NCBI RefSeq assembly: GCF_010093815.1
Contig: NW_022985549.1
Coordinates: forward strand, 124,001 to 188,000
Direction of reading: 5' to 3'
Length of the DNA: 64,000 nucleotides
Origin: Pseudovirgaria hyperparasitica
Lineage: Eukaryota; Ascomycota; Dothideomycetes; Acrospermales; Acrospermaceae
Shown here piece after piece: positions 1 to 13,856 of the stretch (within the stretch, counting starts at the first letter, position 1; each line of letters begins with the position of its first letter). Under the pieces are notes generated by a model, which saw only the letters and a program-made list of their open reading frames with translations, made no database searches and was not told the DNA's origin. The translations under genes were made by a program, and so were the position numbers.

Positions 1-1139
1 CATGAAAATCCAGGCAGACTAGCGACGTAGCCCGCAAAGCCTGCTCTACTAGTGATGTTGGTCCTAGGTAAGACGTTTATCGAGCTGACTGTTGCTCAGG
101 AAGTTCTTTGGACCGGTTGCGAGCGTCAGAAGTGAATGAAGAGATGTGACAAGGATGTTGGTTGCAAGTGACGCCGGACGCCCCACAAAGAAGGGAAAGC
201 AAAGTTACCGATGCCGAACGTCGCAGCAGACAGCGGAGACGGAGAGACGAGGGCAGTGTGCGGTTGCTGGCCAGGTGCAGATAGATGCAGGTGCAGATGC
301 AGTACGGACAAGGTGGAATTCGAAAATGCCACCTATTATTGACCATAAATCCAGTGACATAGGAGAGCGTCGTTGGACACGTAGATGATAAGAACAACAA
401 TTAATTGTGCGTATTGTAGAGGGCTGAACACTGAATGCTGAATGCTGAATACTGTTATGTCCGAGAAGGCTGACATGGTTCGTAAGCATCAACCTACTTG
501 AGGCTCCACTGACACTACCTACCTAACTATTACCTGCTAATACCTACTAATACCTACCTACTGTGGACACCTGCGCAACCGAAACCGACCACTCAATCAC
601 TCCTGACGGCTCCATCCACCACCAAAAAAAGCCCCCAAGCCCCGTCGGGTGCCCCAAGCCCGGGTCAGCTTCTGTCGACCGATACACGACCGAGTATCCC
701 ATACCCCGTTCCAACATCTCTGTAATCTCGACAACGCCCCAAAACTTTCTTCCTCTACACCTACCTTTGTCGCCGTCGTCATCGTGCGCTCCCATTCAAT
801 CACTTCCTCTCCTTGCGACGACGCGATTGTCGCTCGCCGTCTCTCCCAACCGTGGCCACCTCTCATACCTACTACCACTAATACGTACATAACCTTTCGA
901 CCAGCCCGCCCCTGGTCCCTCCACGGTCCACCTAGCCGAAATAATTCGCCCGTACACATCTGTTCGCCCAACACGTCCATTCCGCCCTTCTCGGCATCCC
1001 TGAATGCCTTCATAAGAGCTTCTACAATTCCTACCGCCATAAAACTGGCCATCTAAGAGTAGCCCTACTCAATCCGGCCGAGGCCGGCGGTCTCTGTTGA
1101 CTATACACGGGCCTGTGTTTATCGTTGGAAAGCTACGCC
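1..1139. other. Intergenic/5' leader region, no supported gene
   Basis: No coding region here has recognisable protein content. Near 428-450 there is a short CTGAATG tandem, and at about 511-562 a run of ACCTA-like repeats. The stretch 560-1060 is pyrimidine-rich and open in two forward frames, but both translations are low-complexity Pro/Ser/Thr. Its position directly ahead of the flippase start suggests promoter and 5' untranslated leader (inference). Confidence 0.5.
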
Positions 1140-4100
1140 ATGGCAGTCGACAAGTCACAACTTCCAGAGAGCGAGAGATCGAATCCTGTGAAACGGATAA
1201 GATGGGCAACGCATCGAATTCCGGGCGCAAAGGGTGATCGAAAAAGGCAGTCGCTGCTGGCACGCCTACCAATCCATAGCCGTTCCGGGTCCAGCGAAAA
1301 GCACAAACGCGATTCAATGGGTAAAGACTCTGAAAATGGGCAAACAAATGGAGAGCAGTCAACTTCCGATGATCAGAGCGAGTCCGATGGCTCTGTTGAG
1401 CAGCGTGCCATCTTCTTCAACATACCACTCCCCCCGAACGCTCGAGACGAAGAAGGCCACCCACTCGTCCGATTCCCCCGAAACAAGATACGAACAGCAA
1501 AATACACACCTCTCAGTTTTGTACCTAAAAACCTATGGTTCCAGTTTCACAATATCGCGAATGTCTATTTCTTATTTATTGTTATATTAGGGGTAAGTTT
1601 AAGATGTCATGATACTTGAAATCGGCTAATCTGTATGTTGCACAGTTCTTTACCATATTTGGTGTAGAGAACCCTGGCCTAGCAGCTGTACCTCTTATTG
1701 TTATCGTCATCATCACCGCTATTAAGGATGCCGTAGAGGACTGGCGAAGAACAGTCCTCGACATCGAGCTAAACAACGCCCCCGTTCACCGTCTAATCGA
1801 TTTTAATAATGTCAATTCTGCCGAAGATCAAATATCCATTTGGAGAAGGATAAAAAAAGCGAGTAGCCGAGGAGTCACATTCCTTTGGCGTAGGATGAAA
1901 GCGCTCACGTCGAAGAAAGAGAAAGGGAAGTCCTATGCAGAACGAGCTGTAGACCAAGGTCGTGCTTCGATTGATACTAAACGTGCCTCGATGTATTCAC
2001 CCCGGGCCTCCTTCCAGGCACCGCGAAACGGAAATAATGACGACGACGACGGTATCCAGATGACTCCCGTGCCATCGCCTTTGCAAGAAAACCATCCGTT
2101 CCCACCAGCTCAAGACCAAATAGGTATCGCTATCTCCGACCACGGCGGGCTACATCCGGACACAGCAAAAGCTCAATCGGAAACGCCGCATACGCGCGCA
2201 AACAACCTCCAGCCTGCAAGGTTTTACGGTAGCCTCATTGATCCTCACAAACCCACTCCTGACAAAGCCCGCTTCAAGAAAGATTACTGGAAGAACGTTC
2301 AAGTGGGCGACTTCGTTCGTTTGTATAACGAGGACGAAATTCCCGCAGATATAGTAGTACTTTCCACTTCTGATACTGATGGAGCTTGCTACGTGGAAAC
2401 GAAAAATCTGGATGGGGAGACGAATCTTAAGGTCCGGCAAGCTCTCCGCTGTGGACGCGATGTCAAACACGCTCGGCAATGTGAACAGTGCTCTTTCATC
2501 ATCGAAAGCGAAGGCCCGCAGCCAAATCTATACTCGTACAGTGGCGTCATTCGGTGGGAACAAAAAGATATACACGACCCACAAGCGCCGACGGTCGAAA
2601 TGGCAGAGCCAGTCACAATCAACAACCTTCTCCTCCGTGGCTGTACCGTCCGCAACACTGATTGGATTGTCGGAGTGGTAGTATACACAGGCGAAGAAAC
2701 CAAGATCATGCTGAACGCCGGTATCACTCCAAGCAAGCGTGCCAAAATCTCGAAAGACCTAAACTGGAACGTCATCTACAATTTCATAATACTGTTCTTC
2801 ATGTGTCTGGTGGCAGGTATCGTCCAGGGTATATTCTGGGCCAAAGATGACACTTCTCACTCCCTCTTCGAGTTCGGCTCTTACGGAAATAACAACGCGT
2901 CTCTGGACGGAACCATCACCTTCTGGGCGGCACTCATTCTCTTTCAGAATCTGGTTCCTATATCACTTTACATTACTCTGGAAATCATTCGTACACTACA
3001 GGCGGTGTTCATCTACAACGACACCCAGATGTACTATGAAAAGATAGACTACCCATGTACACCAAAGTCATGGAACATCTCTGACGACCTTGGTCAAATC
3101 GAGTACATCTTCTCGGACAAGACAGGCACGCTGACCCAGAACGTCATGGAGTTCAAAAAGGCTACAATCAATGGGGTTCCGTACGGTGAAGCGTACACTG
3201 AAGCCCAGGCTGGTCTCCACCGCCGACAAGGCATTAATGTAGAAGAGGAGTCTGCCCGCGCCAAGGAACAGATCGCCAAAGATCGTGTTAGAATGATCGG
3301 AGACCTGCGTCGCATGCATGATAATCCGTACCTGCGAGATGAGGACCTCACTTTTGTTGCCCCCGACTACGTGGCAGATTTGGCGGGTGAGGCGGGTGAA
3401 GAGCAAAGGCAAGCTAACGAACAGTTCATGTTGGCTCTCGCTCTATGTCACACCGTAATTACCGAGCGAACTCCAGGTGACCCACCAAAGCTCGAATTCA
3501 GAGCGCAGTCGCCTGACGAAGCTGCTCTTGTCGCTACGGCAAGAGATTGTGGCTTCACTGTACTGGGGCATACTACCGATGGTATCCTTGTTAATATCTT
3601 GGGTGAAGAGCGCGAGTACACAATACTAAATACACTCGAGTTCAACTCTACCCGGAAGAGAATGAGTTCGATTTTACGCATGCCAGATGGCAGGATTGTA
3701 CTTTTCTGCAAAGGCGCAGACAGCATCATTTATTCTCGCTTGAAACGTGGCGAACAGCCTGAACTTCGTAAAGAGACCGCAGAGCATCTCGAAATGTTTG
3801 CTCGTGAGGGTTTACGTACTCTTTGCATTGCAATGCGAGAGCTTGATGAAGACACGTACCAAGAGTGGAACAAGGAGCACGACCGTGCAGCATCAGCAGT
3901 TGAAAACCGAGAGGAGAAATTGGAGACGGTCGCTTCTGCTATCGAGCAGGAGATGACACTGTTAGGAGGTACCGCTATTGAGGATCGACTGCAAGACGGT
4001 GTTCCAGATTCCATCGCTTTGCTCGGCAAGGCCGGTATCAAGCTCTGGGTATTGACTGGAGACAAAGTTGAGACTGCCATCAACATCGGATTCTCTTGCA

Positions 4101-5927
4101 ACCTGTTAGACAACGACATGGATTTGATCACTTTGAACATTGAAGATGGAACACTACAGACTGCAGAGGCTGAGCTTGACATGCATCTTCAGAAATTCAA
4201 TATGACTGGCTCAGATGAGGAGCTTGCAGCGGCTCAGACCAACCACGAGCCACCTGATCCTCGCCACGGCATTGTAATCGACGGGGACTCCTTGAAACTT
4301 GTTCTTGATGATAGTCTCAGGCAGAAATTCCTTTTGCTCTGCAAACAATGCAAGGCAGTGCTTTGCTGCAGAGTCAGTCCTGCCCAGAAAGCTGCCGTAG
4401 TGCGTATGGTCAAGCACGGTCTCGACTGTCTAACGCTCGCCATTGGCGATGGTGCTAATGATGTTGCAATGATCCAAGAGGCCCACGTCGGTGTCGGTAT
4501 TGCAGGTGAAGAGGGCAGACAGGCCGTGATGTCTTCCGACTATGCTATCGGGCAATTTCGGTTCTTGACTCGGCTGGTCCTTGTGCACGGTCGTTGGTCA
4601 TATAGACGTTTGGCCGAGACGATTGCCAACTTCTTCTACAAGGTGCGTCAGATTTCATGCTCGGTGGAACGAATCGCTGATGAATATAATAGAACATCGT
4701 TTGGGTCTTTGCTTTGTTCTGGTACCAGATCTACGCACAATTCGATTGTTCGTATGTGTACGATTACACGTACATTATTATGTACAACTTGGCGTTTACT
4801 TCACTACCTGTGATCCTTATGGGAGTACTTGACCAAGACGTCGATGACAAAGTATCGCTTGCTGTGCCTCAACTCTATCGTAGGGGCATTGAACGTCTAG
4901 AATGGACGCAACCGAAGTTTTGGTACGTGATACAAATTTGTTCGTATGGGTCGCTCTAACATGAAATAGGGCGTATATGCTAGACGGACTTTATCAGTCT
5001 GTGATCTGTTTCTATATGGTCTACCTACTGTTTGCACCTGCTACCTTCAACACCGAGAATGGCCTCGGCTTGGACGACCTCAGGCGCCTGGGCGTTTACA
5101 TCGTGTCCAGTGCTGCAGTCTGTGTAAACCTCTACGTTCTCATGAACACATATCGCTGGGACTGGCTCATGCTCCTGATTGTCTCAATCAGCTGTCTGCT
5201 CATTTGGCTTTGGACAGGCGCATATACCACGAGCACATATGCATTCCAATTCTACCACGCTTCACAGGTATATGGGAGTCTCAGCTTCTGGGCTGTCTGG
5301 CTTCTGATCATTATCATGGCTTTGTTGCCTCGATTTCTTATCAAGTCCATTCAAAAAATCTACTTCCCTTACGACATCGACATTGTACGGGAGCAGGTTC
5401 GCCAAGGGAAATTTGACTACCTCAAAGATGTCGAAGGGTATATACCACCCCCGCCGGACAAGGTACACTCTCATTCCTCGAGCAATGTTACCAAGTCGGC
5501 CAACCCTCCTCAGAGTGCCGTGGATGAAGATCAGCGACCAATATATCCACCTTCCGTTGCCCCTACCGCCACGACGCACAACGCTCGTAGTCAAAATGGA
5601 AGTGACTCTACCAACTATAGCTTACCTGCTCAAAGGCAGTCGATCGACTTCAGTCAGCAACATCGACCGAATTCTATGATCGTCGACGAGCGGTTAGCGA
5701 GAATTCGATCATCCATGGATCGACCACGGCCGAGTTACGATAGGGCAAGAATGAGCATGGATCGCGTCAGACCAAGTTTTGAAGCCAACCGTGACTTCAC
5801 ATCTGCTGCCATGCTGACTCGTATGGAATCTAGCAATTCCGGTAATGTCCCAATTCGCGGTCTGGGCGGCAAAGTCAGCAGGCTACGACATGCTCTGAGC
5901 ACCGCATCGAAACGATCCGCAACGTAG
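1140..5927 (+). CDS. dnf1: P4-type phospholipid flippase (Dnf1/Dnf2 type)
   Basis: P-type ATPase of the P4 group, which moves aminophospholipids/phosphatidylcholine analogues to the cytosolic leaflet of plasma-membrane and late-secretory membranes. Four exons: 1140-1592, 1646-4642, 4693-4922, 4970-5927 (introns 53, 50 and 47 bp), giving about 1545 residues, the usual Dnf1/2 length. The start is the ATG at 1140 in a GCCATGG context. Visible motifs are DGET near residue 406, the P4-specific PISLYITLE in the M4 region near 588, the phosphorylation motif DKTGTLTQN (Asp about 642) and [16 protein letters not shown] near 1085. Splicing restores [18 protein letters not shown] and [11 protein letters not shown], both typical of the C-terminal membrane region. 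The segment after the Asp motif matches the Dnf1/2 branch rather than Drs2 or Neo1. The tail from about nt 5450 is a Ser/Pro/Arg-rich cytosolic region with repeated MDR-RPS units, a plausible phosphorylation target (inference). Such pumps normally need a Cdc50-family partner, not seen here. Confidence 0.95.
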
Positions 5928-6961
5928 AAATGCCCTTGGAAACATTTCCTACATTTTCTTTGAGACGGCCTCTCCTTAACGGGCACCTTAGTATAATTGA
6001 CCTTTCACCACGACTGTATGTACCTACCACCACCCACATCGCCGCATAACCAGGGTCGGAATTCTCATTTGTCCTCAAATCATTGCCTCATACCACCACA
6101 TCGTCAGACGGCGTTTACACTACAGGAAGGCGTTCTTTTGTTCATGTCAGGCTCGGTCATATCTTTTGGACTCATGGCGAGCAGTTTCAAGGTGCTGCAC
6201 CGAGTGATTCTAGCCCGCAATTGTTTTGTACAAGCCAACTTAGTTAGGCAACTCACATTTCTAACAAATGTAACTTTTGGAAGCGGAAGACTTATTTGTA
6301 AAGAAGGTCGATGTAGATTGGGCGCTCAATCCCGAATATACTGATGAACTACGCGCCGAATTCGTGTGGCATTAATATATTGGGTTTTCAGTGGTGGATA
6401 TGAAATGAATGCCTCTTGCTACGAAGACTTGAGTGATGTTGAAAGCAAAAATAGAACGAGACCATGACGCACGCGACTAATTACTAAAAAACACGCTAAG
6501 CCCAGACTCTCGGATCGCCCAGACGCGACTGCTAATGAGCTACGCGGGATGCTCAGAAATTCGCCTAGGAAAGTTGACAAGTGATCCAACATGAGTCTTG
6601 AACCTCACTTACTTGTATGAGACTTTGATTGTGATCACCACTACTCCTTTGACCCCTTTGAAGCCGTGAGAGTCTAACGCTTGACTTCCTCTGGACTGGA
6701 CGCTTGAGCCCTAATGAACTTCGTCTAGTTCTTTCTCGATCTCAGTTGCTATTCCTCAACAAAGGCCTCTAGCTCACCTATAGGGCTTTCCGGACCGCTC
6801 AAATATCATACGCATCCTTATAAGCCTTCTCATAGCGCACTAAATACCCATCGCACACTCATCTCCGCCCGGAAGAATATGGCAGTGACCTGCAACTCGT
6901 ACTGGTGACTGGATACGGCAGAGCTGACGGGTACTTTGTATCTACAATCTTGCAGCGCAAC
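5928..6961. other. Intergenic between dnf1 and SEN1
   Basis: Holds the 3' end region of the flippase gene and the promoter of SEN1. No conserved coding sequence seen. The sequence just before the SEN1 ATG (TCTTGCAG at about 6949-6956) could be the acceptor of a leader intron, but no donor can be assigned. Confidence 0.4.
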
Positions 6962-9900
6962 ATGGCAGATGTAGTTCAAAAATTGAAGTCTGTGACCCTG
7001 CATAGAAGCCTCTGATATTACGCTAATTACACCAGTATACTCGAATCCTTGCCTCGAAATCTACATCTCTTCTGCCCTAGATCTGACGAGGGGGAAGAAC
7101 AATTCTTCTATGATGAGGATCTCGGTGATAAAGTGGACACGGAAACTGAAGAGGCGCGAAATAAGAGAAAGAAAGCCATCACTGCCGCAGAGGAGAGACG
7201 AGACATTGCTCTAGGATGCACTCTTATCTGGGCATATGACGGGGATGATGCAGCTACGTACGGCCAAAAGCTAAAAGATCGGCTGACCAAGCAGTTGATG
7301 TCTTGTGAAGTTTGCATTCGGGTGTATCACCAGGGGCGGCAGACCTTGAAATCTCAACTTGGGGCTGACTACGGTGAAGATGAAGTGACACGCTTTCTAG
7401 AAGTATTTGACGATATCAGTATACACCGCATCACAGAAGGTCTGGGGCTTGCTGCACGAGAAATAAGCAACTTACCACCCGAGAAACATCACATCAATTA
7501 TCTCAGCCAGCAAGCATTATTCTCAGTCTTTGAAGCCCTCAGTTCCCCTGAGTTTCTCACAGACGAGAAAGCCATGTCTGAACACTTTGACGATGTCTTC
7601 AAACAGGTACAGACAAAGAGACGTTTAAAGCTCAATGTCTTTGTCCCAGCTATGACAACTTTTTTGTTTAGTTCAAACGATGCCCGGGCGGAATGGGCGA
7701 TATTCACCTGGACAAAAATGAAGCGGTCACCCACTAAACTCGAATTTGACTGGGCAATCCGAACTCCACTGCACAAGGCTATGTTGCACGTCCAAATGTA
7801 TTGCCTTGAGGTTCCATTCTTGCCTGCGTTCTGGCAGGGCGCTCGCCTCATAATAGAGCGCTTGAAAAAGGACCTCATAACTCATTCCTTGCGTGCACTT
7901 GATATCGACATATACAGACTTGCACTCGAGCATCTCTCTGTCGATTCAGATTGTTTTCCTGAGCTGATTGGAGCGATCAAAGTCCTGCTTGTGAAGTCAC
8001 CGAAGGACTTTTGGGAGGCTATGGGAGCTGTGTCAACGAGCACGTTTGCAGAACAAATCTTTAAGAATAAATACCTTAATCGACAGCTCTTAGGGACTCT
8101 CGACTCGCGGAAGCTCGGGGAGTATTTTGGATGGGTTCAGCCCGTCATAGAGTCGATCAAACCTACAAACCTAGGACCTCTTTGCGACACACTGGCCTCG
8201 CAATTCCTTGGACGCTTTCAGTCTGACGAATTTGCGCACAGCTGCAGGTCTCATTGCCAACTTGAAGGTATGACCGTCCTCCTCTTGTGCTTGGAGGCTA
8301 TGAATAAGACATTCCCACCAATTTCAAGCACACCCGGGGTTCTTGGAAACGCAAGTGTAGCACATGCCCTCAGAATCGTGGATTCTCATGCACATGTCAT
8401 ACTCGAGACTATCAGCGGGAACAATGTGCGAGGTGATATGCTGAGTTTTGGCCTAAATGTCGTAGAAGAAGCTATACGTTTGGACTGTTTATCGTTGAAG
8501 GCAACAGGTCGGCAACTAGAACAAGGAAAGCCTACCGATGCTGTAATTGACAAGAATGACACTCTTGTCTGGAAGCCAGTGGTAGCTGCCATCAAGGAGC
8601 CTCAGATTGGACTGCCGGGAAGAACTCTTCTCGGCTCATCTATCCTTGTCGGATTGGAACCATTCAAAAAGAAGAACCCGTCTGAAATGACTAAAGAGAT
8701 GAGACAATTTAACGATAAGTTTGACACACTCTCTCAGCACATCTGTGATGTCTTATACAAGCTCAGCGAGTTTTCGCCATCTCATCTTGATCATCTTTTC
8801 GAGGATTCAGAGCTTGCATCTGGCGTACTGTCTCATCTCTTTTCTTCTGGTACAGAGCCTTACCAAGGAGTTGTAGAGTTGATGAAAGTTGTTAGCGGTA
8901 AAGACACGCGCAGCGAAGCCTTGAATCATTTTCTCCAGGCCTTTTATTCGAACACAGTCTCTTGTATCTCGGGGAACTTGAAGCGCATTATTGACAGCCA
9001 GGTTTTCGCCCCAACTCCAACACTCCTTAAGATATGCGCCGATATGGTAGAAAACCTTTGCAACTCCCAAAATGGTCTTCTCCGATCACAGCCACTTTCT
9101 CGCGAGGAGGCTACTGCCACGGAAACGTTCTGGAGGTCACTCTGGAGTTCCTTGCTGATGATATTTGAACGAACAGAGCAATGGAGTCAGCTCGGTTATG
9201 ATAAGAACATGATGATCGAATATTGCCGCGATACCATGCAGCTGGCGGAGGACGTCTTTGACCAGTACAGCATATTTGTTTCTGCAATTGCCGCTGCCAC
9301 AAGCTCCGAGAAAAAGGATGTCCACCGTCGCCTCATATTTGGGCCTACCAGAACGTACAAAGCCATGGTGAAATGGCTCCGTCTTCGCGATGAGTTTCTC
9401 ATTACGAAGTCTGTCAGTTTGACCAGCAAATTGCTCAGAAGATTAAAGGGTGGCTCAGTCGAAGTTGACGATCGCCCTCTCATATACGTCGGAGAAGTCA
9501 TCACTGGAGTTATCAAGTCAAACCTAAGTGCCATACAGAAAGTTGAGATCCAAACAGCTCTAGAGGCCTACTATGGGAAGCCGTTCCAAGCCCCCCAGGA
9601 TGAGATAGCGAGGAATCATAAACAAAAAACCATTGGCTCCTTCTTCAAGTCAGAGCCGAGATTTAGTGAAAGCAGGGCTGCTTCTACAGTCTCATCTGAC
9701 AATGAAGATTTCAGTGGTATTGCGGCCTACCGGGCGAAGGAGGCCCAGAGGAAGAAAAGTGCCGCGCTTCCGACTCGGCCTTCAAAATTGAAAGAGACTA
9801 CACAATCAGAGTTCATGAAAAAACGACAAGCTGAGAAACAGGCACAGGAGAGGCAGAGGGCTGCGGCCATTGCAAAAGCTCGTCAGAGCAGCACAAAGTC

Positions 9901-12856
9901 GGTTGAAAAGGGTACTGGAATATATGTTTCGTCTGAGAGCGAAGGAGATGATGAACTTGATGCAGCACTTTTTGGTATCTCGAAAAAGCCCAAGAAGGAG
10001 AGGATCACACCTGACAACAAACTTCGGGATACCATGGCCGGGCTTCCGCAGGGGCCGATTAAGGTGCAGAAACGTGTGCGCTCAGCGAAAGACATGCGTG
10101 CACGGTTGGCACCCGATTTGTCACCTCTACACAAAGAGATCCTCGGCTGGGACTATTTTCATGACGGCGACTTTCCTCCCAAGTCCGAATCCGACCTTTA
10201 TCAGCAAGTGTCTGATTCCTTCGATGAGCCATCTGCTTATACGAATGCATTCCGACCATTACTCCTATTAGAGGCCTGGCAAGGATTTGTCAAAGCACGG
10301 GAAGAGGGAGGTTTCAAGGCGTATGAGATCAAGGTCGTCACTCGATCTAGTGTAGACGCTTTCCAAGAGTTCAGTACGACCATGAGTCAAAATGTCCACA
10401 AGGATGTTGGTCTGTCTGAAGGAGACGTTGTATTGTGCTCGAAAGATAGTAATCCTTCTGAGGCGGCTCATGCAGCACATTGCCTTGCACGGGTGTATCG
10501 AATGAAGCGTCAAAAGGGTATGTTGGAAGTGTCATACAGGGTCTTACCTGGAAATAAACTCCAGTCCAGCCTCAATCCAGGGAGTCTTATATGGGCCGTC
10601 AAAGTCCAGTCGATCACTCCACTTGAGCGTGAGTTCGGCGCTCTATCGGGTCTACAGTTTTACGACCTATGCGACGAGATTATCCAGGCGAAGCCTTCCC
10701 CGCTACTGTCTTATAGTGACAAGATTCTTCGGCCCATTATGAGCAACTATACGGTAAACACAGCGCAAGCTAAAGCAGTACAATCAGCGATCGACAACGA
10801 CGCTTTTACACTCATACAAGGGTAAATTCCTCGATACTACCTTACCAGTATTCATATAGACTGACTTTGATGCAGGCCTCCCGGATCTGGGAAGACCAAA
10901 ACAATTGTAGCGATTGTTGGTGCACTTCTTAGTGAGAACGGTTCCGCGCGACCAAAGACCATTACAGCGTCGGCGACGAATGGTAGTTTACCACAGCGAA
11001 GTCTCAACACGGTTGCGAAAAAGCTACTCGTCTGTGCACCCAGTAATGCTGCAGTGGATGAATTAGTAATCCGATTTAAAGATGGTATCAGGAGCATGTC
11101 GGGTCAGCATCGTAAAGTGAATGTTGTGCGATTGGGTCGCTCCGACGCTATAAACGCGAGCATCAAGGATGTGACTCTAGATGAGCTTGTCAGCGCAAAA
11201 CTTGGGGTCACAGCTAATACTAAGGGTCGGGAAGACGGACAGAAAGTCTTCAAGGAACACTCGGAGATCTCTGCGAAACTGCGTGAAGCACGTTTGGATT
11301 TGGACAAGGTAGACACCGGAGAAATCAAAGGAGATGAGGCCAAGAAGGCCAAGGACAATTTTGATAATCTGCGGCGCAGGAAAGCTCAGCTTTCAAATCA
11401 GATTGAGAGCTTCAAAGACGCTGAAAAAAATCTTGGTCGCGAGGCTGAACTGAATCGAAAACGTGCGCAACAGCAGGTACTAGACGAAGCACACATAATC
11501 TGCGCCACGCTTAGCGGAAGTGGACACGACATGTTCCAGAGTCTCAGTATTGAATTTGAGACTGTCGTCGTGGACGAAGCCGCCCAATGCGTAGAGATGA
11601 GTGCCATCATTCCTCTCAAGTACGGGTGCTCTAAATGTATATTGGTGGGCGATCCCAAACAACTTCCTCCCACCGTGTTTTCGAAGCAAGCATCACGTTT
11701 CCAGTACGAACGAAGTCTCTTTGTCAGAATGCAGGGTAATCACCCCGACGCCGTCCACCTTCTAGATACTCAGTATCGTATGCATCCGGAGATCAGCGCA
11801 TTTCCTAGCGCTAGTTTCTATGACGGGAGGCTTCTGGATGGCGCAGATATGGCATCTCTTCGTAAACGACCTTGGCATGATAACCCTATCCTCGGTCCTT
11901 ACAGATTTTTCGACGTCAAAGGGCAGCACTCGGCAGCACCAAAAGGTCACTCGCTCATCAACATCGAGGAGATTAATTTTGCGCTTCAACTATACGATAT
12001 GCTCAACACCACCTACCGCGGAGGCTTTGATATCAGGGGAAAGGTCGGCATTATTACGCCTTACAAAAGCCAATTGCGTGAGCTCAAGTCTCGATTCTCC
12101 CGGCGCTATGGGGAAGAGATCTTGGAGAATGTGGAGTTCAACACCACCGATGCATTCCAAGGTAGGGAGAGCGAGATTATTATATTCTCATGTGTGCGAG
12201 CATCTCCTTCTGGAGGTGTTGGTTTCTTGCAGGACATCCGCCGCATGAACGTTGGTTTAACACGTGCGAAATCATCTCTGTGGGTACTGGGAAATTCACA
12301 GTCACTTTCACGAGGCGAGTACTGGAATAAACTCCTGCATGATGCCAAAAAACGAGATCGCTATACGGACGGCAACCTGGCCCAGGCTATCAAGTCAGCT
12401 GAGTCAAAGTCGGCAAAAGGAAATCATTCGCAAGAAACGCTCCCGAATGCATCAGGCGATGGTCAGGCTAGAGCACTCTACAAGTCTACTCTACCAAAAA
12501 GTGATAGTTTATCTCATCGTTCCAGTGAGACTAGTATGCAGTCTGCCAAAATCAAGAAGGAAAACAAGAATGTCGAGAAAAGAGAGCCTTCCCTGGGCGA
12601 CCATGACAACAAGCCTGCAAGAATCAAAACCGAGGCTAGATCCGAATCACCCATGGATATCGACATCTTGAGTGATCTTAACTCGCATCTCGCTGGAGGT
12701 GCTAGTGAAGCAGGAGTGAAGCAGGATGTTCCCGAGCCGAAAATCAAGACTGAGCAAAATCAAAATCAACTCACCCGACCACGGGTACTAATTAAAAAGC
12801 GGAAGGACGTTGATCCTTTCATGCCGAAGCAAAACAAGAAGCCAAGGCCCACTTGA
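6962..12856 (+). CDS. SEN1: SEN1-type superfamily 1B RNA/DNA helicase
   Basis: Nuclear helicase that resolves RNA:DNA hybrids and terminates non-coding RNA-polymerase II transcription. Three exons: 6962-6987, 7036-10821, 10876-12856, about 1930 residues (the yeast protein is about 2230). The first exon is tiny (26 nt) and begins at an ATG. Its donor is a weak GTCTGT, but joining gives a frame running into LPRNLHLFCPRSD, the usual start of fungal Sen1 proteins. The long helical N-terminal domain covers roughly residues 10-880, followed by a Lys/Arg/Ser-rich linker. Intron 2 interrupts the Walker A motif, restored as GPPGSGKT near 1271. Later motifs in order are VVDEAAQCVE (motif II, about 1503), GDPKQLPPTV (III), LDTQYRMHPE, GIITPYKSQL, TTDAFQGRESEIIIFSCVRA and VGLTRAKSSLWVLGN (VI). 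A charged coil between motifs Ia and II corresponds to the family's stalk insertion. The C-terminus is basic (KKRKDVDPF...) and looks like a nuclear localisation signal. Confidence 0.95.
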
Positions 12857-13856
12857 TAATAGATTTATTGTGGTCAACAGTGACATGTCAAAAGCATTAG
12901 TGGAATAACTTGGCAGCATCTTGAGGCGTTCTGGACTTGATATTGGTGTCATTAGGTCACGACTGCGTACAGTACTTACAGATCGAGATGTCATTCAGGC
13001 TGCATCGTAAATTCCCATTGGCCATAATAAGCTAGAATTAGCTCATTTAGGACTCTACCATACCCCTTGCAACGATAGTGTAGCTAGAGTCCATAGTCAG
13101 AAGGGGCTTATCACACGCCGGTATAATGCGTCACCGTTGTGTTGCTCTGTCGCGAGCATCACTGCAAAAGCGCCAACCACTCAAGTTTCCCTGACATATA
13201 GATACCTTCACCTTTCCGAGTGAAGTTTGTTCGTATAGAGTACATCTTGTCGGTCTATATACTCAAGTTGCCTCTTTCTCGATGGTCATTGACAGCCAAA
13301 ACTGCTTTCCACTAGCCCCTGAATCCGTAGAGGAAAATATTTGAGGTCTGATGTACTCGTCGTGGCAGTTCTTCAAACTGGCCTCTCTTGATTCTTCCTT
13401 TCCTCGTGTTCTACTCAATCAGGCGAATATTTCGCATGACTTGCTCCGTTTCGCTTGCTCTAGCGATTTCTTCACTCTGGCCACCTCTTCACTCAAGCAT
13501 GACCTACCCATCGAAGTCGAATCTGTTCTACCGTGCATCAATACCCTCCCATGAGTCAGGATAGTCACGTTATATGGCATGAGCCGGTAAGGTAGCTTCT
13601 GTAGGAGCGGTCTGTCGCTTCAATAAGTGAACTACTGAAGCGGAATCTCTGAGAGGTGCGAAAGTGAATAGGAACAACCGGGTATGCGTTGTCCACGCTA
13701 AAGGCTGTGCTCCGTTCCAGTGAACTCGCTCGTCCACCTGTACCTGGTTCATTTAGCTACCTGCGACTTCATCCTTTCGATCTGACAACTATACTCACTT
13801 TTCAATCATAATCTTCATTCGTCCCATTGGTGTACTTGACAACGACTCAGACTAAG
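12857..13856. other. Intergenic, nothing recognised
   Basis: About 1 kb between SEN1 and the next forward gene. A few short open frames exist (for example 13351-13554) but none resembles a protein family. Probably the SEN1 3' end plus the promoter of the gene starting at 13857. Confidence 0.4.

Noticed and set aside
563-1056. Two overlapping forward frames before the flippase
   Set aside because: Pro/Ser/Thr-rich translations with no family content; more likely a pyrimidine-rich leader.
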